Below are positions 46,527-57,068 of a stretch of DNA of 64,000 nucleotides, piece after piece. The stretch covers positions 10,665,728-10,729,727 of the forward strand of contig NW_024040928.1 in the NCBI RefSeq assembly GCF_014851395.1, given 5' to 3'. Within the stretch, counting starts at the first letter, position 1. The number at the start of each line of letters is the position of its first letter. Under the pieces are notes generated by a model. That model was not told the DNA's origin and searched no databases. It saw only the letters and a program-made list of their open reading frames with translations. The stretch comes from Micropterus salmoides (Eukaryota > Chordata > Actinopteri > Centrarchiformes > Centrarchidae). A program made the translations under genes and the position numbers.

Positions 46527-47026
46527 NNNNNNNNNNNNNNNNNNNNNNNNNNNNNNNNNNNNNNNNNNNNNNNNNNNNNNNNNNNNNNNNNNNNNNNNNN
46601 NNNNNNNNNNNNNNNNNNNNNNNNNNNNNNNNNNNNNNNNNNNNNNNNNNNNNNNNNNNNNNNNNNNNNNNNNNNNNNNNNNNNNNNNNNNNNNNNNNNN
46701 NNNNNNNNNNNNNNNNNNNNNNNNNNNNNNNNNNNNNNNNNNNNNNNNNNNNNNNNNNNNNNNNNNNNNNNNNNNNNNNNNNNNNNNNNNNNNNNNNNNN
46801 NNNNNNNNNNNNNNNNNNNNNNNNNNNNNNNNNNNNNNNNNNNNNNNNNNNNNNNNNNNNNNNNNNNNNNNNNNNNNNNNNNNNNNNNNNNNNNNNNNNN
46901 NNNNNNNNNNNNNNNNNNNNNNNNNNNNNNNNNNNNNNNNNNNNNNNNNNNNNNNNNNNNNNNNNNNNNNNNNNNNNNNNNNNNNNNNNNNNNNNNNNNN
47001 NNNNNNNNNNNNNNNNNNNNNNNNNN
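46527..47026. other. assembly gap of exactly 500 N
   Basis: The run is exactly 500 bases, a conventional scaffold-gap size, so the true length is unknown. The right contig edge begins with C8 followed by A7. Long reading frames that cross this interval consist of undetermined residues and are meaningless. Confidence 0.98.
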
Positions 47027-47839
47027 CCCCCCCCAAAAAAAGGCAATGAGAGAAAATACTCTCCAAGTACACAGTGTCAAGCAAGGACTGTGGCAGAGAT
47101 GATGCTGAATCATCTTTTCACTGTGTAGCAACACAGACATATCAAGAAGACGAAACTGTGTAGATAATGAAAATGAAAATCAGAATGGGTGATCAGTGGT
47201 CTAATATCCTCGCTTTTTAAACTACGTTTCTTTGGACTCCTTCCATCAACTTAACAGTGCTTTGGCAGCTGTTTCTGAAGTCCTATAACCTCTGATGATT
47301 ATAGCCCCCATACTATAGAGAGGGGATTTATTCAAATTAGTCTTGTCATTATCCCCAAGATCACTCCACTAAAATTACTTACTGATGTCTTGTCAGTGAC
47401 AAAATGTGCTACTCTGCACAGTCTAACCGTGTCACTGCAAACCCTGGGGAAGTTAAGCTGAATGTAAACGATGCAAGCAGGAGTGAGGTGCATGAAAATA
47501 TTGGCAAATGTACTTTTTTGGGACGGGTTGGGGGGGGCACACAAAGAAAAAGGAAAGAAAGTTATTCTGAAGTATAATTTCCTCTTTCTCCAACATCTGT
47601 GACAAGTCAGAGGGATAGATGAGGAATCCTGTATCACACTGAAGCAGTGTTTAATGGCATGACATGTTATAGGACTGTAAGAAGTACTGCAATGTCCTTG
47701 TGCATCTGACTGGCATAGAGTGCAGGACTAGATAACTGGGGTTACAGTGTGAATATAGAATAATGAACATAGACAAAAGGAAGATGGATCACATTAATCT
47801 GAGCAGCAGAGCCCCCTCCCCAGCTCTTCTTTTAGTGTG
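47027..47839. other. unannotated stretch after the gap
   Basis: No recognised gene. G-rich run at 47,530-47,537. The minus-strand 101-codon ORF at 47,332-47,637 has no known motif. Confidence 0.45.
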
Positions 47840-48560
47840 AATACTGCAGTTGTGTAGCTGACACCGCAGCCTTCCCATTTGATGAGCAATTAGCATACCC
47901 TCGCCTGAGTTTGTATCGTGATGATCCATTCATTTCCGTGGTGTAATTATGTGTATAAGGCTGCTCATTTGGAAAACATTGAACTCATCAATCTTTTTGC
48001 ACCCGTTTTCTAATTCGGCCCATTGAGAGAACCCTGGGGGACACCAAAACCGCACTTAATTGTCCTCATTCCAGACAGCTTCTAATTACATCCAGTGCTT
48101 TAGATCTTGTTAAGAAAAAAAAGTTCAAGATCTTCCTTTCCTTGTATTTTTTTTCTTTTCTTCTCGCAGAACTGTTGTCAATGTGTATGGAGGGAGCAAC
48201 AGGGATAGAGAGAAATTCCCTCGTCACCTTGCCCTCTGGCAGCTGCGCCCTGGATAAACAAACACGCGTCGCTGCACATCAGTCAGCCGGTTGGGAGCTG
48301 GGGCTTGATTAAAAAGCTCCCTCCGCTGTATATCCATGGCCTTACTCCTGTGAGTGCCCAGATAAATAAATGAATGAATAGCTCTTGTTAAACTAGTAGA
48401 GGAGGGATGGGGGTAGTTGTCTTAACAGCTGCTGTACTGTATTGTGTTAAATTCGCGTGATTGAGTGGCGAGCGGAGCACATTGAGCCACACTGTAAATC
48501 ACTGGAGTCTCAATTAGCACTTAAGGGGATGATTACTAGCGAAAGCACATTGTGTCCTTA
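47840..48560. promoter_or_regulatory. best candidate conserved noncoding block
   Basis: About 700 bp of unique sequence between repeat-rich flanks, with many developmental-type motifs: GAGCAATTAGCATAC near 47,884, GGTGTAATTATG near 47,939, TTTTCTAATTCGG near 48,006, CTTCTAATTACATCC near 48,080, CTCAATTAGCACTTAAG near 48,510, and an E-box-like CAGCTG near 48,240. There is no open frame of note. The dense homeodomain-type cores and lack of repeats suggest an enhancer, but conservation cannot be tested here. Confidence 0.3.
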
Positions 48561-49370
48561 CCTATCCTCTGCTTCTCTTGTCTCCAGACTCAGCTAGACA
48601 GCAAGTGTTGCAGCTGACCGGAAAAGTCACTGAATCCATCTCTGGTTTAGGAATGCAGATGTGAGAAACTGACACAGATGCTGGAGTGAACTTAAATTGC
48701 TAATTAAGTAAAAATCTGAAGATATAATGAAACATTTTGTTTGTATGGAGGACATGGGAGAATAGCATGGTACACCCTCGAGCTGGTCCCAATCAGGCTA
48801 CAAAGCACCCAAGGATGACTGAGATAACATTAGGGTTTACATAAGACATAATGTTCTGCAGGACAATATTGGTTCTTTGTGAACATATTAAACCATAGTT
48901 TATGTCGCACAATGGCACCCCATACAGAGCACTCGCCTTCACCTAACTGAACTCACAGCTGTTTCATTGTGTGACTAGGAGAAGACATTGTGTCTGCTGC
49001 AATGGACCACCTTTTACTAACCATATGTATAGAAAGTTGCAAACAAAAGGAGGAAGATGCATTCAGACCTCTTGAATGCAAGGCTGTCTGTTATCTGAGA
49101 TGGAGCTCATTAGGCTTGAAGAAAAAACTTGTAGAATATGTTATGTTATAGTTTCTAGTTCATCAAGGAAAATCATACTGCAAAAGTATAAAGACAAACA
49201 TTGTGCGTTTGTCCATCTTTATCATTTGACCATCTTGCCACAGTATTTCACATTTTCACATAGGGCTTCTCGATATTCATATGCAATCTTGATCAAATGT
49301 ATGTTGATAATAATGGTTAACTTTGGCCATTTTTTTTACTCAATATGATAGATCTAACAGCCTATCACAC
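48561..49370. other. unannotated stretch
   Basis: No recognised element; the 90-codon ORF at 49,076-49,348 has no known motif. Confidence 0.45.
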
Positions 49371-49984
49371 TGCAAAAATAAACACAAAAGTCAGACAGTC
49401 TGCAGTTTTGGCTTTCACTTCGAAGTACACGCCCGTTTCCTATTTCAAAGCATTGTTTGAACTACCACCGAAGGAAGTGGATGTGAAAGTGTATGTCCTT
49501 TGGAAAAGAGGGCGAAAATGAGTGGAACCACGGGGTGCGACAGTGAATGTAAACTCGCGTTATCCTCGAAAGCTTTGGAAATTGTTGACAAAAAAGGTAG
49601 CAAGATGTCAATTATATGGAAGTGGTTTGGACAGCTCAAAAGTGACAGTCTGCAAAGCACAATGGAGAAAGATGGGTTCAGGAAATTGATTAAAGTGCTG
49701 GATGTCAGGTGCAAACTCCCAGGCAGAAAATACTTTTCCCTTACTGCACTGCCTTGTCTTTACAGAGAGTGCTGCAGAAAGCTGGAAATTCAGCTAAGAG
49801 ATTTGAGATACTTTGCAATTACCACCAACCTATGGTCCAACCGTACATCTGAGCCATAAATGAGTCTCACAATTCATTACATTGCTGAGGAGTGGCCCGA
49901 AATTATCTGCCAGTGACTGGAGGATGCACTTGCATCTTAGGGCCTTAGTGAAGACTCACACATAGACTTTATCAAGAAGTGGAT
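49371..49984 (+). pseudogene. hAT (ZBED-type) transposase pseudogene, N-terminal part
   Basis: The frame from ATG 49,500 gives 119 residues. KKGSKMSIIWKWFGQL (31-46) is the start of a BED zinc finger, but the cysteines and histidines that should follow are missing, and the text jumps to DGFRKLIKVLDVRCKLPGRK (58-77) and then ATTNLW-like FAITTNLWSNRTSEP (105-119), the usual order in ZBED1/ZBED4-like hAT transposases. The TAA at 49,857 replaces the tyrosine expected after SEP, and the same frame continues MSLTIHYIAEEWPEI; another stop at 49,917 is followed by LEDALAS and a stop where tryptophan is expected, then LSEDSHIDF. The frame is thus preserved through single-base stops. The copy ends at a later insertion near 49,985. 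Confidence 0.85.
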
Positions 49985-51105
49985 ATAGCAACCATGGCGC
50001 CACCCATTGGTTCTGGGTGGACTGCTGTTTTGAAGCCTCGAGTTTGACATTTTGGCTATCACTATTTTGTTTTTTTGGAAACAGAAGTGACCATGTTTGG
50101 ATAAGAGGGTGGAGCTAACTAGTCTGGTTAGTAAGGTTCACCTGTTAACTTCACGTTAACTGTGATATTAATTAATCGGAATGCTAATTTTTGCTACTGA
50201 AAAACAGGCTAAAAACAAAATGTACTTATCAGAAAAAATCAACAGCCAACTAGAGTGTCTTTTAGTACAATGCTGAAGACATTTTTAGGTGACCAAAATG
50301 TTAAAATTAATTTTAATGACCTGAAAATACACTGTGCATGTTCATGTGCTGGGTGGTATGAGTCATAAAGGACTCATTCCACCCACCAATTTGAATTTCT
50401 CCCCTCCGGGCAGATATACAAGTCCATCAGAGCCCAGACCAGACTGATGAACAGTTCTTACCCAAAGGCCATTACTACACTGAACTCTGCACTGAAATCA
50501 CACATCTTATAGACACTACTACCACTATCTATTTATTATTTTAACCTGTGCCATGCACACTTTAAAAAAAGAGTTTTACTTTGCATATGATGAGTGTACA
50601 TGTGAGCTGCATGTGTGTGAATGTTAGATGTGTGTTTTTGTTTATGCATATTTTCATGTATTTTTTTGAGCACTGTTTCAGGTAGTGCACCTGAATTTTT
50701 CTCTATGTGTCATGCAATGACAATACAGGCAATTTAAAATTAAAAATTTCAGTTCAAACCTTCCTTAACGAAAACACAGACAGCACTCAAAAACAAGTTC
50801 ACAACTTGTTCAATGCAACATTATTAAATAAACTTTTTCAACACTAGTTAAATGTACACAAGGCGATGGATATGATTCGCCTCTATCCTGATTGACAGGT
50901 TGCTGTGGTAACGACCTGTCAATCACAAGGTAGCCAAGCCCTAAATTATACCCTGCTTTATCGTAAATGGGACCATAACATAATTTACAAAATTAACATC
51001 ATGTTGTATTGAAGAAGACTTGAAACGATAGCGGCTGAGATCATAAACTCATTAGGAAAGTCTTTACTGAGGAAATAAGGTCAAGTCATTTTGCCAGAGG
51101 TTGCT
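49985..51105 (+). mobile_element. dispersed percomorph repeat inserted in the hAT pseudogene
   Basis: Starts near ACCATGGCGCCACCCATTGG. It is related in inverse orientation to 55,200-55,660: both contain AAACAGGCT(A/T)AAAACAAAAT, AACCTGTCAATCA-like GACCTGTCAATCA, and the stretch from TTACTAAATGAACATC or its variant to AAACTCATTAGGAAAG. It carries no ORF. A LINE 3' end sits in its middle (about 50,290-50,760). The target was the hAT transposase, which resumes near 51,100. Confidence 0.7.
50400..50760 (+). mobile_element. LINE 3' end nested in the repeat
   Basis: The frame from 50,403 encodes PSGQIYKSIRAQTRLMNSSY, then PKAITTLNSALKSHIL, ending at TAG 50,510-50,512. This is the same type of ORF2 C-terminus (R-x-x-R-x-x-N-S-x-x-P-x-A-I-x-x-L-N-S) as at 11,980, followed by about 240 bp of 3' UTR ending GCAATGACAATACAGG and an A-rich tail. 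It is 5'-truncated. Confidence 0.75.
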
Positions 51106-51250
51106 GCTTGGTATCACAACGGACAATAGGGCAAACACTGACAAGGCTGTTTCAATTAAAGATTGGACTTTCGTGCCAGGGGCAAAGGCAGATGTTGTAA
51201 ACATTCAGGGCATAACTCAAAACTAAGGGTCCACAGGCATGCTCCCGTGG
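51106..51250 (+). pseudogene. hAT transposase pseudogene, middle piece
   Basis: Translation LGITTDNRANTDKAVSIKDW (from about 51,108) resembles the hAT catalytic segment I-T-T-D-N-x-x-N, in which the D is one of the conserved acidic residues. Sequence after KDW is disturbed and stops at about 51,225. It continues the order of the N-terminal part at 49.5 kb, after the inserted repeat. Confidence 0.55.
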
Positions 51251-53031
51251 GGAGATTTCTTTTTCCTGTTTCTACCAGTTATATGGACTATTTTTCAAGC
51301 CATTTGAGATAATAGAATGCCTAAATATCTTTGCATCATTTGGGAAAAACATGATAGTTGCCCAGGAAGAAAATAATCCTATTTTTTTTACTCCTGCCAC
51401 CTAAAAGAGGAACAAATTGTGTGATATTGCAATTTTGAAAGTACATAACATAGGTAGGGTAGGAATTAAACAGCATTTAGTAACACTGAAACCTATTTTT
51501 GTTATACTATGCTGGAGTAAAGTTCACAAAATTACTGTTTAGTTGACAAATCAACATCTGACAAACCACATTTAAATCCATGCCATAGTAATCTGGACTG
51601 TGCTAATAGCAAAAAAAGTTTCCCCAGTAGTGCCAAGTCAATGTGGTTTTCAATTATCTGAATAGAATATTAGATGGAGAACATTTACTTTGCAAACACA
51701 GTGCTATCTGGTGGCTTGTAGCAGCCCTTCAAGACTGGTACAAATCACCACCACACCTCGCTAATATAGTCTCATATGTGTTCATTTATGGGCTCCTGTT
51801 TTCAAAACTAATGGTTGATATTTATGTGACATTGCATATGAGTCGCAATGTGATGTGATTGGAAAGTGATTACACTCATTAAATTAGCCTATTGCTTTTA
51901 TTACTTATTATTAATTATTATTACATGGCATCAGTAACCCTGTACACAGGATAAGTGGTTGATGATGGATGGATGGTATCAGGGGGAAATGTTCTCATAC
52001 TTATGATTATGTGTTTCTACTGTACATCGCCATGTTTCGACATATATCGACATACACTCTCCTCTCTTCTTATCCCGTTAATTCTTATGTGATCACAGAG
52101 TTAGCTGTAAAAATGTCAACACTGTCAAACTGAATGAAGCTGCTTTCCAGAGCACCAGTGACGTCAATCAATCACAATGTGTTGAAAAAGTGCCCTTCGT
52201 AGGAGCGAAACAAGCGTCGGACCTTTGGTATCATCCAATTACCTCTACTAACTAGTTAACGTTAGCCAGCAATACATATTAGGCTAGTCACGTCACCAAC
52301 TCACTGCTACTAGCTACAGCTGCAGATTCACACGCCTGAAACAACGCCTGTCCGCTGTTCAATTGCTGATGCTACTGAACCACCTTTTGTGGATGGCGGC
52401 TAAAGTTTACGTCTCTTGAAAAAACTTTATTTCCATAGTCCATAAGCTGGTTAGCTATCTAGCTAGCAAGCTTGCTCACTAAGGTGACATCAGTTAATGG
52501 CACAGACAACAATGACATTGTTAGGGTGGTCCTATAGGAAAGATGATGATATTTCTCCAATAGAACTTTTGCTCCGTTGATTTCCCATCAGGGAGACTGA
52601 GGGGAAATTAAACAAAGTTATTTTAAAAAACCTAAAATATTCAGGGCTTTTGAGGAGACATTTGGGGTTGCATGGAGCCCAAGTAGCCCAACCCCGTCGT
52701 TGTCGCCTACAGTGTTTCTGTCATTGGCTGCATCTAGCCATTGGTAAGATAGCTAGATAGCGGTTTCAAGTCACTGTGATTTTTTCGCTGGGCGGCAAAT
52801 ATCCCAAGATTAATTACAATACTGTGACTTCCAGCTCTGAAACTTATTTAGGATACTTCCAGTTTTAGGCTATTTTATTTGACTTTAGTCTGACTTGTAG
52901 CTGCCAACTCACTAACTTTTCACAGTTTGGACCAACTGCTGTGTAGTGAACAACACAGTGTGGATTTGTGCATTTTATATTGAATAAATTTGGAGCCACT
53001 CCAAATTCCTCTCTCCTCCCCCAGAGAAGAA
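51251..53031. other. unannotated stretch within the split hAT region
   Basis: No transposase motif is readable. Several TAGCTAGC-rich patches (52,250-52,330, 52,440-52,480, 52,740-52,765) suggest repeat-derived DNA. No clear element limits. Confidence 0.4.
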
Positions 53032-53047
53032 GGGGGGGGGGGGGGGG
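53032..53047 (+). repeat. G16 homopolymer
   Basis: Sixteen consecutive G, flanked by AAGAA and TCAAAG. Such runs are prone to length errors and can form G-quadruplex structures. Confidence 0.95.
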
Positions 53048-53779
53048 TCAAAGTTGCTTCTTCTAAGTGCTATCCCCGACCATAAAACTGGCACCTTTTG
53101 ATTCCGAAGCTGATAACGCAGGGCCTGACTGTTAAACTGACAAAGGGACACAAGCCAACGATTAGCATTTCCCTGAACAGCCTATCAGAACTGGCCCCCC
53201 CCACACATGTTTCCGTGGCAATTGACCTTGCTCTTTGTTTATTATCTTATCAAAGGGATACTCCTTGTCTCACCCAAGTGTGACATAATCCAGGACAGCC
53301 GAACTTTAAATAACCAAAGACTGCAGTCTCCAAAGACTCAAAGCATTTAATTAAGTTTATTGTTTATTGTGTTTTCATTTTCACCAAGACACTCCTTCAT
53401 GTAATGTAATCAATGCTTGTTCATAATGCTTTACTACAAAATTCCTTGAAATGATGATAAAGAAATGTTTTACTATACTCTTAATCGCCAGCTTGAATTT
53501 AAGGATGAATGAACAATATTCCCCAGTTCCTAAGGAGAGATGATCTTGGATTAATCCAAGCTTTCCTCATGTAACCTGAGCTCCGCCAAGTGGACGAAAT
53601 AAGTATTACATGCCCTCGTTTGAAATGCCGTTAAATGTATAAATATCCTGACCAATAATGTGACAATAGTTACCTGTTACCAAATGCTTAACTTAGAACG
53701 GTAAAACCGTTTGACCATTGAGGTTCGATTGTGGAAAATATTTGATTATAATACGCGCAAATAGATTTCTTTTTAGACA
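53048..53779. other. unannotated stretch, possibly part of an LTR-like unit
   Basis: No ORF of note. It leads into the CpG-rich segment below and may belong to the same repeat. Confidence 0.3.
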
Positions 53780-54360
53780 TTAAGTTTAGAGAGGCAGTCC
53801 CTTGGGAAACCTGAGACGCCCCCTGGGGAACCATGCCCCAGGCAACAAAAGAGCGACACGCGACATCGCTCGGGCTCCCTCTTCTTCTTCGCTGTTCTCT
53901 CTCCGCTGCTCTGCTTGGCTCGCTGGACGCTTCGGCAGGCAACGCCCAAGAGTCGGCCAGCGAGTCCGGCCTTTTGTTCGCCTGAAGCTACACACCTGAA
54001 GTGCCGCGACATCGATCTGCCCTCAGTTTGTTTTTATTTTCTTTATTTCTTTTGTTTTGTTAAAGTTATCAGTCCGTTAAGTTACACTGGACTAATTCAG
54101 GAACGACCAAGTTCCATTTTAAGCCTTTTTCGTCGAACCACCTTCACCGAGGTCAGACCAAGCCACGTGGACTCGCCAGTGGCAACGAAGGAAACCTGAA
54201 AACAGCCGAATGCAAGATGGAGGACGTTCTTTTCAATCAGACACGGAGAACCCCGGAGAATCCCTAGCAAAAAGCCAGGATCGGGCAGCTAGTGGAACCC
54301 GTGCAACAGGCCAAAAGCAGGCTGTCGACAAGCAGTAAGACCAAACAAAGCATTCTGTGA
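53780..54360. other. CpG-rich segment, unclassified (LTR or promoter candidate)
   Basis: Unlike its surroundings, 53,810-54,290 is rich in CpG (CGACACGCGACATCGCTCGG near 53,852; CCAGCGAGTCCGGCC near 53,957). Overlapping frames on both strands (53,688-54,199) look like by-products of this composition; none has a known motif. The transition from AT-rich 53.4-53.8 kb to CpG-rich and back to AT-rich 54.4-54.8 kb resembles the U3-R-U5 layout of an LTR, but no TG...CA ends, primer site or partner LTR was established. A CpG island promoter is an alternative. Confidence 0.25.
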
Positions 54361-55059
54361 TCAGATATTTCCTTTTTAACTCCTAAACTCATAGCGTTAG
54401 CTTACTTTCATTAGCTCTTCTATGCCGTATGAGTCAAATGCTTCCCACAATCGAACCTCCATTTCTCATTGTTCAGCCATTGTTTATTTTCCCTTTTTAT
54501 CACATTAGTTAGAGAATAAATTCACTGTAATATAATCAAGAACTGTATGTGTTGCCTATTTCTACGTCCCTGCCAAGAGAATTGACCCTTTAGATATGAG
54601 ACTGACTGATTGATTTAAGATAATTGAGCGATTATTAACTAACTGATCACTAGTAATAATTGTATAATTATTAAAACTACCTAGAGGTCCGGAGACTTTA
54701 CGTTTATAACAACTCCGGTGGTGTCCTTAACGAGGAATAAAATTTAATTTTATGAATATTAAAATTCATAATTGGGTATCAATTCTCATAAATTTATTAA
54801 AATGCATAACTAAATTTAGGTTTGCTACAGCTGTGAAGGGGAGAAGACACCATAGTTATGTACTTCTCATTTATTTTCTGTTGCAGCAAACTTTCTTTGT
54901 TATTTTTATACTGCAAACTGAGCTTAAATCTAGCTTTTATACTCCATACAGACTAAATTTACGTAACCTTCACAGACCGGGAAAGACTTACTGTCACAAC
55001 AAATCCACTTGAGGTCACAGGTAACCCATAAAGGCACCTTCCTTAAACGTGATGGCTCG
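54361..55059. other. AT-rich stretch with short inverted repeats
   Basis: 54,735-54,815 contains AATTTTATGAATATTAAAATT, a partly self-complementary AT-rich segment. No gene recognised. Confidence 0.35.
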
Positions 55060-55665
55060 GACTTTAACCAAGCGGGAACCTCCAGGTCTGAAAAGTGAAT
55101 CCAATGCAGTAGTGCCTTAAACCCGCATTTTTTCAAACTGCCAGCAGGGAGCAACTCCACTGGTTGCAAAAAGAAGTCCAATTCCATTAGAAACAATGGT
55201 AAAATGACCTACTTCTCACTTGGTTTATTACCTCAGTATACACTTTCCTAATGAGTTTATGATCTCAATCATTACTTTAAAGTCTTCTTCAATACAGCAT
55301 GATGTTCATTTAGTAAATTATGGTCCCATTTAGAGGACAATCGACAATAAAGCAGGGGATGCTTTAGGGTGAGACTACCTTGTGATTGATAAGTTGCTAC
55401 CATGGCGACCTGTCAATCATGGTAGAGGCGACTCTATCCACTGCACTGTGTAAATTTGACCAACACCGCTGAAAAGCACATTAGGACTAGGCTGTTCATT
55501 TTTCCGGTAAGTACATTTTGTTTTAAGCCTGTTTTTCGCTAGCCAAAATCAGCATCCCCGTAAAAAATCACAGTTTTCATGAATTATTGATGCACCTTGC
55601 TAACCAAGCTAGCTAGCACCACCATCTCGTCCACATATCTTCCAAACTGCCAAACTCAAAGCTGG
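55060..55665 (-). mobile_element. second copy of the dispersed percomorph repeat, inverse orientation
   Basis: The reverse complement of 55,200-55,660 aligns with 50,060-51,075, sharing the GACCTGTCAATCA core, CCCATTTA(C/G)A and TAAACTCATTAGGAAAG-type words and the AAAACAGGCTTAAAACAAAA segment. It lacks the LINE that interrupts the other copy. The part 55,060-55,200 (CAAACTGCCAGCAGGGAGC and CTCCACTGGTTGCAAAAAG) appears to be the family's other end, shortened in the 50-kb copy. Confidence 0.65.
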
Positions 55666-56279
55666 GTTTGTTAACCTGAGGTCCATTACATTGCAAAAGT
55701 AGTAATACCAACTTCACTTTGAAAGTTCTGCATTCTAAACATTACTAAGGTTAAAATATTCAAGTATTAGGCTATTGCAAAATGTACTTCAGATAATCAG
55801 GTCCCTGTCAGCGCTGTCATATATGGAGTTTTTGGATTAATAGTCCTGCTGCATAAGATGTTTAAGGTTGAGCTAATTTAAACTACTTTACATACTGTTG
55901 GATAGTTTAATCTACAGCAAAGCATCATATTCTACAAGATCATCACGCACTATTTGAGAATGTGCTTTGTTATTTTAGACAAAACGTGTAGAAGAGGTAT
56001 TATAATATTGATAATAATTATAATTACAGTCAAACATTTGGATCTGCACTGGCGTGTTGGTAAAGAACTTTAATCATTAAATCTTCCAGTATTCAACTTG
56101 AATTGTGGGGAGAAAAGGGACAGCCCTAGTGTGTAGTCCAAATGTTGTTTCTCATTGTCTTGAAAATGTCATGACAAACTTGTAATTTCTTAACAAAAAA
56201 GCTTTTTAACATTCATTTTTATAAACATCTTTGCCTAGTAAAGATTTACAACATGTGTCTATATTCTGTTTTCCTTGAT
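55666..56279. other. unannotated AT-rich stretch, possibly hAT intron or spacer
   Basis: No coding motif. The sequence CAGCCCTAGTGTG at 56,122 resembles a hAT end read outward, but it was not paired. Confidence 0.3.
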
Positions 56280-57050
56280 CTTCAGAGGGAAGTGTGAGAG
56301 ACAAGAGAATCCAGAGCCATGGGTGCATGCAAAAACGTGGTCAGTGCTTTTCCTTTATTATGGAAGATGAAAAGAGGAGCTCAAACTACCCAAGCACAAG
56401 TTGAACTCAGAATAACCCAGCAGGTTGGGGTTCCACATGAGTGCTGAAGGTGGAGAATGCTATTACAAAGGTTCTATCAGCTGATAAAAAAACAAGGCTC
56501 ATGGCTCCCTCCTGGCACGACATTTATGTCATGGAGTCTGTCCACAAGGTTTTGAATCCACTTGTTGACTTCACTGATGTTCGTTGTAGTGAAGCACACT
56601 TGACTCTGCTGCAGCTATTCAGTGAGGTCTTGAAGCCAGAAGCTGATGACTGAGCGCATCAAAAAGATCAAGGCTACTGTCATCAGCTATCTAAATTAGA
56701 AATATGATGATCCTCCCACTGATGAACTGAACATGGCATCCCTATTGATCGTCGGTTAAAAACCCGCTACATCAAAGATGACATGGTTGGGGACGTGAAA
56801 TCCAGAGGTGTGAATGAATGTCACAGCACATCACAAGCTATCATATTGACAGAGGCAGAGGAGATGCTGCAGCTGCACCTGCCAAAATGTAGAAGAAGAC
56901 AATGGGCTGCTTTTTGAAGAAGTCCTACTTTGTTGCTACAGACCAGCAGGATATTTAGGCTGAACTGAGTAGTCTAAGTAGCTCCAGATGCAGGCAGTGA
57001 GACCTGCCCACTGGCATTGTTGAAAATCCACTCAATAACTTACCTCAGAG
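56280..57050 (+). pseudogene. hAT (ZBED-type) transposase pseudogene, C-terminal part
   Basis: Same family as the piece at 49.5 kb. 56,441-56,653 encodes VLSADKKTRLMAPSWHDIYV, then MESVHKVLNPLVDFTD; after a frameshift near 56,648 come TERIKKIKATVISYLN, a stop, KYDDPPTDELNMAS, and PIDRRLKTRYIKDDMVG, then ILTEAEEML and KKTMGCFLKKS. This is the order L-x-P-x-W-x-D-I..L-x-P-L-x-D-F-T-D...L-D-P-R-F-K-x-x-Y-I seen before the dimerisation domain in ZBED1/ZBED4-type hAT transposases. The terminal hATC dimerisation block is not visible before a new hAT terminus at 57,069. Several stops and frameshifts make it non-functional. Confidence 0.85.
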
Positions 57051-57068
57051 TAGGGCAGCATCGATATT

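Noticed and set aside
46379..47140. Long reading frames of 184-253 codons spanning the gap on both strands
   Set aside because: Most of their length is undetermined sequence from the 500-N gap, so they are not real ORFs.
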